This document shows positions 6,683-14,436 of a stretch of 50,659 bases of DNA, piece after piece. The stretch's first letter is position 1; the number at the start of each line of letters is the position of its first letter. Under the pieces are notes generated by a model. That model made no database searches. It was not told where the DNA came from and was given only the letters and a program-made list of their open reading frames with translations. The stretch is from assembly GCA_900315805.1 (NCBI GenBank), contig ONAN01000011.1, forward strand, positions 1-50,659, read 5' to 3'. A program made the translations under genes and the position numbers. The DNA comes from an uncultured Selenomonadales bacterium. GTDB taxonomy: Bacteria; Bacillota; Negativicutes; Acidaminococcales; Acidaminococcaceae.

Positions 6683-7861
6683 TCAATGGTGCAGGACCGG
6701 TTTCTGTGTGTAGTTCGGATTCGTGAAGGGCACGTTCACGGCCTTGGCCACGGCCTCCTTCAGGCCGTAGCTGCTGTAGGTGGCACCGGACACCACGGCG
6801 GCGCCGGCCACGTCCTGGGACGCGATGATGGCCGGAATGAGGCCCGCCGAGGCCTGGTCGAAATAGCGTTTCGAATCCTGGTGGGACACGATGGTGATGT
6901 CCGTGATGTTCCCGCCCCGGACGGTGACCTGTACCTGCGTCGTGCCGCTGAACCCTTTGCCGCTGCCCGTGTAGATGCCGTCCCGGTACTGTCCCTGGCG
7001 TTCCACCGCGACGGAACGGCCGGACCGGGGCAGCGCCTGCTCCACGGCGATGTTGCCGGCAAAATACAATCCTGCCATACCGAGGGCCGCTGCCGTCCCC
7101 GCCACAGCCGGGGCCGGGGCGGTCTTCATGTTGTCTTTGGGGCAGTGGGACACGCACTGGAAGCAGTCGATGCAGTTACCGGAACGGATGGCGTCGGTCT
7201 GCGTCAGGTCCAGGCCCATGCTGCACTCCCACGTGCACAGGCGGCAGGGGCCGCAGTTTTTGCGCGGTTTGCGGATGGTGAAGAGCCGTTTCCGCGAAAC
7301 CAGGCTGAACAGCGCTCCCAGCGGGCAGAACCAGCGGCAGAAGCACCGTTCGAAGACGAGGGAGGCGATGACGATCATGACGAGGTACGCACCGCCGACG
7401 GTGGCGAACAGGGACAGGTCCTGCCAGCCCCGGGGCGTCGTATAGACGCCGAAGACATACCAGGGGCTCCAGTTGTCCGGCAAGGGCATCTGCAGGGACC
7501 AGAAGCAGACGAAAATGGCCACGAGGAAGATGTATTTCACTTTCTGCAGGAGCGCCTCCGTCCGGGGCTGCAGGATGATCTTCTTTTTCGTAAAACGCCG
7601 GGACAGGGCCCAGAGCAGGTCACCCATGGCCCCGAAGGAGCACAGGAAGCCGCAGAAGAAGCGGCCCCACAGAATCGTAATGGGAAAAACGGCCACAAGC
7701 AGGGCCACGTCGTAGGCCATGCGGTTCCAGTCCCACGTACCCGCCGCCAGGGCCCGGTACACGCTGCCCACGGCCGAAAAGGTCAACGTAAAGAGTCCCG
7801 GCATAACCAGGAAGGCCGCCAGCTGGATTCCATGGCGGAGAAGTTGTATTTTGCGTTTCAT
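6683..7861 (-). CDS. Membrane iron-sulfur protein with covalent-FMN domain (NapH/NosR-like)
   Basis: This 392-residue protein has about five membrane segments and two redox modules. GRFFCGFLCSFGAMG and ERCFCRWFCPLGA are the membrane-edge cysteine motifs of NapH/NosR/YccM proteins. Two [4Fe-4S] ferredoxin motifs follow: CGPCRLCTWEC and CIDCFQCVSHCP (about 215-250). After a further membrane segment comes an extracytoplasmic FMN-binding domain (about 300-380) ending in VSGATYSS, whose Thr is the usual site of covalent FMN attachment. It probably moves electrons across or out of the membrane. The ATG at 7861 fits the AAAGGA site better than the one at 7870. ApbE lies 12 bp upstream. Confidence 0.85.
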   Translation of the reverse strand: MKRKIQLLRHGIQLAAFLVMPGLFTLTFSAVGSVYRALAAGTWDWNRMAYDVALLVAVFPITILWGRFFCGFLCSFGAMGDLLWALSRRFTKKKIILQPRTEALLQKVKYIFLVAIFVCFWSLQMPLPDNWSPWYVFGVYTTPRGWQDLSLFATVGGAYLVMIVIASLVFERCFCRWFCPLGALFSLVSRKRLFTIRKPRKNCGPCRLCTWECSMGLDLTQTDAIRSGNCIDCFQCVSHCPKDNMKTAPAPAVAGTAAALGMAGLYFAGNIAVEQALPRSGRSVAVERQGQYRDGIYTGSGKGFSGTTQVQVTVRGGNITDITIVSHQDSKRYFDQASAGLIPAIIASQDVAGAAVVSGATYSSYGLKEAVAKAVNVPFTNPNYTQKPVLHH

Positions 7862-7873
7862 GGCAACCATCCT

Positions 7874-8797
7874 TTAACTATCTTCTTCTAACAACTGCAG
7901 GTTGTCCCGGAGGCCCGGCGTCGCCAGGACATCGTACCCGTCCGTGACGAAGACCGCTTCCCAGCCCTCGCGCTGCAGCACCGGCAGGGCGGCCGCGGCA
8001 CCCGTCACAAGGAAAGCCGTGGCCAGGGCGTCCAGGCGGACGGCCGGCGCACCGGCGAGGGTGACGCTGCACAGGCCGGACCGGGCCGGCTGCCCCGTAC
8101 GGCAGTCGATGACATGGTGGTAAAGCCGGTCCCCGCGCCGCACAAACCGTTCATACGTTCCGGACGTCACGACGGCTTTGTCCTGCACCCTGAGCCGCCC
8201 CATGACGCGGTCCGTGCCGGGCTGGGGATGGCGGATGCCGACAGGGACGGGCCCGCCCAGGACCCACACGGTGCCGCCCAGGTCAATCAGGGCTTCCGTG
8301 ACGCCCCCTGCCAGCAGGATGTCCCGCACCCGGTCGGCGGCAAAGCCCTTGGCGATGCCGCCCAGGTCGACCTGCTGGCCCGGCCGCCGCAGCATGGCCT
8401 CCCCCGTTTCCGGACGGAGCAGAAGGTCCGCGTCATCCACCAGGTCCCGCGCCGTTTGGACGGCATCTTCCGCAGGAATGGTTCCCGCCGCCAGGGCCCG
8501 GCGCCAGAGGGCCGTCAACGGGCCCGCTGTCACCGCATAGGCGCCGCCTGTCGCGGCGGCGCATTCCTTCGCTTCGCGCAGCAGGGCCAGCGTGTCCGGC
8601 TTCAGGGCGGTCCAGGCCCGGCCGGCCGCCCGGTTCAGGCGGCAGATTTCGCTGCCGCTTTTGAAGAGGGACCAGTCGTCGTCCCGCTCCCGGATCCATT
8701 GACGGACGGAACGGAGCAGGACATCGTCCCCGACAGGAGCGGCGACACGGCACACCGTGCCCAGGGCATTGAAGGTGATGCCACGCCAGCCGTCCAT
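7874..8797 (-). CDS. apbE: FAD:protein FMN transferase ApbE
   Basis: This 307-residue ApbE-family enzyme transfers FMN from FAD to a threonine (or serine) of target proteins with Mg2+. The family pattern is visible in FNALGTVCRV near the start, the central VDLGGIAKGFAADRV (flavin and metal pocket, about 170-184), EALIDLGGTVWVLGG, and HHVIDCRTGQPA with LDALATAFLVTG near the end. No lipobox or signal peptide is apparent, although many ApbE proteins act outside the membrane. The start at 8797 follows GGGAGG. Its target is almost certainly the adjacent FMN-domain protein, so the pair works as one electron-transfer unit. Confidence 0.88.
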   Translation of the reverse strand: MDGWRGITFNALGTVCRVAAPVGDDVLLRSVRQWIRERDDDWSLFKSGSEICRLNRAAGRAWTALKPDTLALLREAKECAAATGGAYAVTAGPLTALWRRALAAGTIPAEDAVQTARDLVDDADLLLRPETGEAMLRRPGQQVDLGGIAKGFAADRVRDILLAGGVTEALIDLGGTVWVLGGPVPVGIRHPQPGTDRVMGRLRVQDKAVVTSGTYERFVRRGDRLYHHVIDCRTGQPARSGLCSVTLAGAPAVRLDALATAFLVTGAAAALPVLQREGWEAVFVTDGYDVLATPGLRDNLQLLEEDS

Positions 8798-8872
8798 TCC
8801 GATTCCTCCCTGCACCTTTTGTATTACTTATATTTATACCGTATTTTGCGTCCTTATGCCATAGGGTTCCCG

Positions 8873-8901
8873 TTGATTTTTCAAAAATCCGCTTATAAAA
8901 T
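8873..8901 (+). promoter_or_regulatory. Promoter upstream of the truncated MATE gene
   Basis: TTGATT (8873-8878) and TAAAAT (8896-8901) are 17 bp apart. A GC-rich hairpin (GCAGGCC/GGCCTGC, 8912-8928) follows directly at the predicted start of the transcript. Confidence 0.5.
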
Positions 8902-8941
8902 AAGGATACGGGCAGGCCGCGGGCCTGCTCCGATTCGAATT

Positions 8942-9943
8942 ATGACGCAGCTCATGAACACGCCGCCGGAGGCCTATGCCGAGGCGCTGGCCTATGCGCG
9001 GGTCAGCCTGGCAGGTATCGTCTTCATCGACATGTATAACGCCGTCAGCGCCGTTCTACGCGGCATGGGCGACGCCAAGCATCCTTTTTACTTCATCGGC
9101 TTTGCGGCCCTCCTGAACATCGTCCTGGACCTGCTCTTCGTGCCCCTGCTGGGCATGGGCGCCGGCGGTGCGGCCCTCGCCACGGTGCTCAGCCAGGGAC
9201 TGAGCTGCGTCCTCGGCTTCACCTTCCTGCTGCGCCACCGCGGGGAATACCACCTCACCCTGTCGCCGCGCCTCTTCTTCACGTGGGACCGGCAGCTCAT
9301 GGGCCTGCTCGTGTCCCTGGGCTTCCCCATGGCCCTCAAGAACGCCTCCGTCCAGCTGACCAAAATGTTCGTCAATGCCTGGATCAACGCGTTCGGCGTC
9401 GCCGTTTCCGCCTTCGCCGGCATCGGCCATAAACTGAACAGCGCCCTCAACATGCTGTCCAACTCCGTCAACACGGCCGGCGCCTCCATGATCGGCCAGA
9501 ACATCGGCGCCCGCAAATACGAACGGGTGCGGCGCATCATGGCGGAGACCTTCAAATTCATGAGCGTCCTCGCCTGCCTCTTCGCCACCACGGTATACTT
9601 TTTCCCGGACCAGATCTTCGGCCTCTTCACGGCCGACCCGGAAGTCCTGCGCATCGGCCGGGAATACGTGCCCATCGCCATCCTGCTCGCCCTCGGCTGC
9701 GACGCCCGTTCGGGCAGCAACGCCCTCCTGAACGGCTCGGGCAACCCGCACATCAACCTGGCCGTCGCCCTGCTGGACGGCATCGTGCTGCGGCTGGGCT
9801 TCAGCATCTTTTTCGGTTTTTACTGCCACATGGGCTACTTCGGCCTGTGGCTCGGCGACGCCGTGGCCGGCTTCACGCCCTTCGTCATCTGTCTCTTCTT
9901 CTACCGCTCGGGCGCGTGGAAGAAGGCCGCCGTGCACCGCTGA
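8942..9943 (+). pseudogene. MATE-family efflux transporter lacking its N-terminal third
   Basis: The 333 residues from the ATG at 8942 match the middle and end of a MATE (NorM/DinF-like) drug/Na+ antiporter. The N-terminal MNTPPEAYAEALAYARV corresponds to the loop and helix normally about 100-120 residues into such proteins, and NAVSAVLRGMGDAKHPFYF is the conserved end of the first half. Full members have about 450 residues and 12 membrane segments; here about three segments are missing. No ribosome binding site precedes the ATG. The plus-strand frame is open further upstream, but that stretch is antisense to apbE and encodes nothing MATE-like. The gene is probably a 5'-deleted remnant. Confidence 0.75.
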
Positions 9944-9981
9944 AGGCGGGCCGGCGGGACCGGGCCCCCGCCGCGCTTTAA

Positions 9982-9999
9982 TTGTTAGAATTTTCACAA
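9982..9999. promoter_or_regulatory. Rex-like operator
   Basis: TTGTTAGAATTTTCACAA matches the Rex consensus TTGTGAA-N4-TTCACAA with one perfect half and 5 of 7 in the other. It lies just upstream of a TATAAT at 10020-10025 and would overlap the -35 region of the promoter for the next two genes. Confidence 0.5.
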
Positions 10000-10019
10000 C
10001 CGGCCCGGCCGGTTTATAG

Positions 10020-10025
10020 TATAAT
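10020..10025 (+). promoter_or_regulatory. -10 element of the 10.1-12.3 kb operon
   Basis: TATAAT at 10020-10025 lies about 75 bp before the TTG start. The best -35 candidate (TTCACA at 9993-9998) is at a long 21-bp spacing and falls inside the Rex-like site. Confidence 0.5.
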
Positions 10026-10099
10026 CTAAGTAAGATGTAACGTGCCCGGAATCCGGTAAGGAAACGGGGCACGTGCGGATCAGAAAGGAGTGGAGTATT

Positions 10100-10612
10100 T
10101 TGGCAGAAAAGAAAGTCTATACGGAAGAAGAAATCGAAGCCTTGGCGGAAAAGGCCTCCCAGAACGCCATGGAACATTTCAAACACGGCCTGAACTGCGG
10201 TGAATGCGTGCTGCAGGGCTTCCTGGACCTGGGCATTTCCGATTATCCGAAGGATATCGTCGCCCTCGTTTCCGGCATGGGCGGCGGCATGGGTTTCACG
10301 CATCATACGTGCGGTGCCGTCAATGCCGGCCTCGTCGTCATCGGCAGTGAAAAGGGCCGCAAGGACCCCTATGCGAAGCCGACCTTTGAGGAGCGCGTCG
10401 ACGAACTCCATCATCCCGGCACGGGCATCTACCCCCGCCACGGCGCCTATGTGAAGGACTGCATCCGGGAATACGGCACCATCGAATGCCGCGACCTGTG
10501 CTTCCCCTTTGACGAATCGACGCCCGAAGGCAAAAAGGAACGGGCCCGCAACTGCAAGAAGATCATCGGGTTCTGCACCAAGGCCGCCGTCCGGGCTGCC
10601 CTGAAACCCTGA
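10100..10612 (+). CDS. C_GCAxxG_C_C family protein
   Basis: This 170-residue soluble protein has conserved cysteines: NCGECVLQGFLDLG (about 23-36), a glycine-rich GMGGGMGF followed by TCGAVNAGLVVIG (about 70-85), and later Cys residues in VKDCIREYG and ECRDLCFPF. This spacing is that of the C_GCAxxG_C_C (redox-active, probably metal- or disulfide-binding) family of anaerobes, whose function is not settled. I chose the TTG at 10100, which follows AAAGGAG; the in-frame ATG at 10073 overlaps that site. It is 30 bp upstream of the CoA-disulfide reductase gene, so a role in thiol redox is likely. Confidence 0.75.
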   Translation: MAEKKVYTEEEIEALAEKASQNAMEHFKHGLNCGECVLQGFLDLGISDYPKDIVALVSGMGGGMGFTHHTCGAVNAGLVVIGSEKGRKDPYAKPTFEERVDELHHPGTGIYPRHGAYVKDCIREYGTIECRDLCFPFDESTPEGKKERARNCKKIIGFCTKAAVRAALKP

Positions 10613-10642
10613 TGCCCCGTGAACCGGAAAGCAGGTGACCCC

Positions 10643-12340
10643 ATGGCCAACAAATACGTCATCATCGGCGGCGTCGCGGGCGGAGCGTCCGCGGCCGCCC
10701 GCCTGCGCCGTCTGGACGAGGCGGCGCACATCGTTATGTTCGAAAAAGGGCCCTATGTGTCCTTTTCCAACTGCAGCCTGCCCTATTACCTGAACCGTCT
10801 CGTGCCCGAAAGCGGCAATCTGGTACTCATGAACCCCGAGCGGTTCCGGAAACAGTACAACATCGACGCCCGTACGGAGCAGGAAGTGACCGCCATCAAC
10901 CGGCAGCGCCGGACCGTGTCGGTACGGAACGCCCGCACGGGGGAAACCTACGAGGAAGCCTATGACAAACTGGTGCTGGCACCGGGCGGCACGCCGGTCC
11001 TGCCCCGCTCCATCGGCGGGCTGGACGGCCCCAATGTGTTCACCCTCCACACCGTGCCCGATGTCGTGAAACTGGATGCCTGGCTGCGCGGCCGCAAAGT
11101 CCGGCACGTGGCCATCGCCGGCGGCGGCTTCATCGGCTGCGAGGCGGCGGAATGCCTGCGCGAAGCCGGCTTCGACGTGACCATCATCGAAGCGGCGGAT
11201 CAGATCCTGGCGCCTTATGATTTCGACCTGGTGCAGCTGCTCCACAAGGAACTGCTGGACCACGGCGTGCAGCTGATCCTGCAGGACGGCGTCCAGGCCA
11301 TCACGGAAACGGAAGTCCTGCTGCAGAGCGGCCGCAAAGTACCCGCCGAAGCAGTCATCATGGCCATCGGCGTCAAACCGGACACGCGCCTGGCCCAGGC
11401 TGCCGGCCTCACCATCGGCACGACCGGCGGCATCCGGGTCGACGGGAATTTCCGCACGAGCGACCCGGACATCTTTGCCGTAGGCGACGCCATCGAGGTC
11501 CTGAACCGGATGAATCACCGGCCCATGCGCCTCGCCCTCGCCTGGCCGGCCCAGATGGAGGCCCGCAGCGCGGCGGACGCCATCTGCGGCATCAGCCACG
11601 AACGGAAGGGCTTCCTGGGCTCTTCCGTCGTGAAGGTCTTCGACCTTTTTGCGGCCCGCACGGGCCTGAACGAGAAGGAAGCCACGGCCGCCGGATTCGA
11701 CTGGGACTACGCCTACGTGATCCCCATGGATAAAGTCGGCGTCCTGCCGGGCGCGCGGCCCATCCACCTGAAAGTCCTCTTTGAAAAAGGCACGGGCCGC
11801 CTGCTGGGAGCCCAGTCCATCGGGGCCGAAGGCGCGGTGCGCCGTATCCACGTGCTGGCCGCCCTGATCGGCATGAACGGCACCCTGTCGGATCTGCGCG
11901 ACGCCGAACTGTGCTACGCCCCTGTGACGGCCACGGCGAAGGACGCCGTCAATATGGCGGGCCTCGTGGGCCTGAACCTGCTCTACGGCCGCTTCCGCCA
12001 GGTCCATCTGACCGAAGTGCGGCGCCTCGTGGAAGAAAAGGCGTGCATCATTGACGTGCGCGAAGAAGGGGAATACGGCGCCGGCCACCTGCTCGGCGCC
12101 GTCAATCTGCCCCTGAGCCAGCTGCGGCAGCGCCTGGACGAAGTGCCCAAAGACCGCCCGGTCTACCTGCACTGCCGTTCCAGCCAGCGCAGCTACAACG
12201 CCGTCATGGCCCTCCAGAACAGCGGCTGGACCAATGTGTACAACATCGCCGGCTCCTACCTGGCCATTTCGCTCTACGAAGCCATGCAGGAAAAACTCTA
12301 CGGCAAACCGAAGATTGTGACAGCCTACAACTTCAAATGA
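10643..12340 (+). CDS. CoA-disulfide reductase with C-terminal rhodanese domain
   Basis: This 565-residue flavoprotein begins with an FAD Rossmann motif (VIIGGVAGGASAAARLRR) and the single active-site cysteine motif SFSNCSLPYYL (about residue 43), typical of CoA-disulfide reductase/NADH oxidase enzymes. A second Rossmann motif for NAD(P)H is HVAIAGGGFIGCEAAE. A dimerisation domain follows, then a rhodanese domain (about 465-555) with active-site LHCRSSQRS. Such CoADR-RHD fusions reduce CoA disulfides, persulfides or polysulfides with NAD(P)H. The start at 10643 follows AGGTG. It shares a transcript with the C_GCAxxG_C_C gene, downstream of a Rex-like operator, which fits NADH-linked control. 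Confidence 0.9.
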   Translation: MANKYVIIGGVAGGASAAARLRRLDEAAHIVMFEKGPYVSFSNCSLPYYLNRLVPESGNLVLMNPERFRKQYNIDARTEQEVTAINRQRRTVSVRNARTGETYEEAYDKLVLAPGGTPVLPRSIGGLDGPNVFTLHTVPDVVKLDAWLRGRKVRHVAIAGGGFIGCEAAECLREAGFDVTIIEAADQILAPYDFDLVQLLHKELLDHGVQLILQDGVQAITETEVLLQSGRKVPAEAVIMAIGVKPDTRLAQAAGLTIGTTGGIRVDGNFRTSDPDIFAVGDAIEVLNRMNHRPMRLALAWPAQMEARSAADAICGISHERKGFLGSSVVKVFDLFAARTGLNEKEATAAGFDWDYAYVIPMDKVGVLPGARPIHLKVLFEKGTGRLLGAQSIGAEGAVRRIHVLAALIGMNGTLSDLRDAELCYAPVTATAKDAVNMAGLVGLNLLYGRFRQVHLTEVRRLVEEKACIIDVREEGEYGAGHLLGAVNLPLSQLRQRLDEVPKDRPVYLHCRSSQRSYNAVMALQNSGWTNVYNIAGSYLAISLYEAMQEKLYGKPKIVTAYNFK

Positions 12341-12385
12341 CCTTCCCTTGGCAGGGCACGATGTACCCTGGCCGAAGGAACGCAG

Positions 12386-12444
12386 AACACCCCGGTTACG
12401 GCGGCGGAGGACGCTTCCGCTGCAGCAGCCGGGGTGTGTTTTTT
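12386..12444 (+). terminator. Terminator of the CoA-disulfide reductase operon
   Basis: AACACCCCGG (12386-12395) pairs with CCGGGGTGTGTT (12429-12440), with an inner GCGGCGGA/TCCGCTGC stem, and is followed by a T6 run. It lies 46 bp after the stop codon. Confidence 0.75.
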
Positions 12445-12462
12445 ACGCTTTTGTTTATGCTT

Positions 12463-13341
12463 TTATTTCTGGGCCGCAAAGTCCGGCGAAAAGCGCAGGT
12501 ACCCTTCGAGGGTCGCGGCGCTGGGAACGTAATAGGGTCTGCCCTGCTCCGCCAGACGCGCGATGCGGGCCATGTCGCTCCGGGTCAGTCTGAAATCGAA
12601 AATGTCGCGGTTGGCCCGGATATGGTCCGGGTTCTTCGAGCCCGGAATGACGATGTGGCCGCTCTGCACGTGCCAGCGCAGAATGATCTGGGCGTTGGAT
12701 TTTCCGTATTTGGCGGCCAGTTCCGTGAAGACCGGTTCCTGGACCAGACGGGCGTCGCCGTGGCCCAGGGGATACCAGGCCATCAGCACGGCGTCGTACT
12801 TCGCCATGTGCCGTTTCAGGTCCTGTTCGGGATAGTAGGGATGGGCTTCGGCCTGCAGCACCGCCGGCGGCACTGCGGCCTGCGCCAGGATTTCGTCGAT
12901 TTTTTCGACGGGGAAGTTCGACAGTCCCAGGGACCGGACCTTGCCGGCTTTGACGGCGCGTTCCATGGCCTGGTAGGCGCCCATGTAATCGCCAACGGGC
13001 TGGTGCAGGAACAGCAGGTCGATGTAGTCCGTGCCCAGGCGCTCCAGCGTCTCGTCGATGGCCTTGTCCGCTGCACCGTACACGCTGGGCCACAGCTTGG
13101 TGGACAAAAAGATGTCCCCGCGGTCTCTGCCGGAGGTCCGGATGGCCCGGCCCACGGCCTTCTCGTTCAGGTAGGCGTTGGCCGTGTCGACGAGCCGGTA
13201 CCCGCTCTGCAGGGCCGTCCGGACGGCCGCTTCCGCCTCGTCCGGCTGCATGAGGAACGTGCCGATGCCGACGGCCGGCATGGACGTGCCGTTATTTAAG
13301 TTGATATTCATGACTTCCTGGGTCTGTTCTCCGTGTTTCAT
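12463..13341 (-). CDS. Aldo/keto reductase (AKR5-like)
   Basis: This 292-residue (alpha/beta)8 NADPH-dependent reductase of aldehydes and ketones shows the catalytic tetrad: Asp and Tyr in LVDTANAYLNE (Tyr about 57), Lys in FLSTKLW, and His in LLFLHQP. LGLSNFP and the C-terminal VIPGSKNPDHIRAN match the cofactor-binding segments of the 2,5-diketo-gluconate reductase-like group. The start at 13341 follows AAGGAGG. It is divergent from a LysR gene 167 bp away, its probable regulator. The physiological substrate is not evident. Confidence 0.87.
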   Translation of the reverse strand: MKHGEQTQEVMNINLNNGTSMPAVGIGTFLMQPDEAEAAVRTALQSGYRLVDTANAYLNEKAVGRAIRTSGRDRGDIFLSTKLWPSVYGAADKAIDETLERLGTDYIDLLFLHQPVGDYMGAYQAMERAVKAGKVRSLGLSNFPVEKIDEILAQAAVPPAVLQAEAHPYYPEQDLKRHMAKYDAVLMAWYPLGHGDARLVQEPVFTELAAKYGKSNAQIILRWHVQSGHIVIPGSKNPDHIRANRDIFDFRLTRSDMARIARLAEQGRPYYVPSAATLEGYLRFSPDFAAQK

Positions 13342-13508
13342 GTGTAAATCCTCCTTGTTATCACTATGCTTTCGGCAGATGTTTCCGTATTTCATCTGAA
13401 TACATCTTACCCTGTAACAGGCGGATTCGCCATATTACTATTGCATATTGCCATACGTTTCATGTATACTAGAAGAAACAAATCGTCTGAACGCAAGGAG
13501 GACTCATC

Positions 13509-14351
13509 ATGATCGAACTATACCTGTTGGAACAGCTGGACGCCTTTCACCGGTGCGGCACCTTGTCGGCCGCGGCGGAGGAGCTGCACCTTTCGCAGCC
13601 TTCCCTGTCCCGCTCCATGCAGAAACTGGAAGACACGCTGGGCGTGCCCCTGTTCGAGCGGCAGAAAAACCGCCTCGCCCTGAACTCCACGGGCATCCTG
13701 GCAGCCGAGGACGCCGGCCGCATCCTGTCATCCGTGGCCGCCATGGAAGAGCGCATCCGCCTCCACGACAAGAGCCTGCACACCCTGACCGTGGGCAGCT
13801 GCGCCCCCGGCCCGCTGATGCGCCTGCTGCCCCTCGTCACGGGCGCGTTCTCCGACCTGTCCGTCTCTTCCGGCCAGGATACGGCGGACCATTTGCTGCA
13901 GGGCCTGCGCGACGGTGCCTACCAGCTCATCGTCCTCCCCCGCCCTGTGGAAGAGGAAGGCCTCGTCTGCCGGCCCTACCTCACGGAACATCTCTATATG
14001 TCCATCACGCCCTTCCATCCCGCGGCGCCGTACAAGACCATTTCCTTCGCCCAGGCCGACGGCCAGAACTTCATCATGTACGCCAAAGTCGGTATCTGGG
14101 AGGATATCGTGCGGGAAAAGATGCCCCATGCGCACTTTTTCAAACAGGAAGACCAGGCCGCCGTGGAGCAGCTCGGCCAGCAGTCCGACCTGCCCCTGTT
14201 CTCCACGAACATCACCATCGAGACCATTCCGGCCCGGCGCAAGAACCGTCTCAACATCCCCTTCAGCGACCCCGAAGCCAAAATCGCGTTCCACCTGGTG
14301 TACCGCAAGGCGGACGAAAAACGGTTCCGCCGCTTCCTCTCCCTGCTGTGA
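13509..14351 (+). CDS. LysR-type transcriptional regulator
   Basis: This 280-residue protein has the family HTH in its first 60 residues (LSAAAEELHLSQPSLSRSMQ, then LEDTLGVPLFERQ) and a ligand-binding domain after a linker helix. The start follows AAGGAGG. The shared intergenic region contains CATATT repeats near 13432-13450 and a TATACT -10 at 13465-13470. Being divergent from the aldo/keto reductase it most likely controls that gene and itself. A strong terminator follows 11 bp after its stop. Confidence 0.87.
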   Translation: MIELYLLEQLDAFHRCGTLSAAAEELHLSQPSLSRSMQKLEDTLGVPLFERQKNRLALNSTGILAAEDAGRILSSVAAMEERIRLHDKSLHTLTVGSCAPGPLMRLLPLVTGAFSDLSVSSGQDTADHLLQGLRDGAYQLIVLPRPVEEEGLVCRPYLTEHLYMSITPFHPAAPYKTISFAQADGQNFIMYAKVGIWEDIVREKMPHAHFFKQEDQAAVEQLGQQSDLPLFSTNITIETIPARRKNRLNIPFSDPEAKIAFHLVYRKADEKRFRRFLSLL

Positions 14352-14362
14352 CCAAAACCACG

Positions 14363-14399
14363 AAGCCCCCGACAGGAAAACCCTGCCGGGGGCTTTTTT
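14363..14399 (+). terminator. Terminator after the LysR gene
   Basis: AAGCCCCCG pairs with CGGGGGCTT, with CAGG/CCTG inside, followed by T6. Confidence 0.8.
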
Positions 14400-14436
14400 G
14401 CGCGATGGCGCTGCGCTGCATCGTGCCGTTCCATCC

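Noticed and set aside
8114..8941. Upstream in-frame extension of the MATE ORF
   Set aside because: The extension is antisense to apbE, Arg/Pro-rich and unlike any MATE N-terminus, so it cannot restore a full transporter.
9056..12172. 1,038-codon minus-strand open frame
   Set aside because: It runs antisense to the MATE fragment, the C_GCAxxG_C_C gene and the CoA-disulfide reductase, all of which have recognisable motifs on the plus strand.
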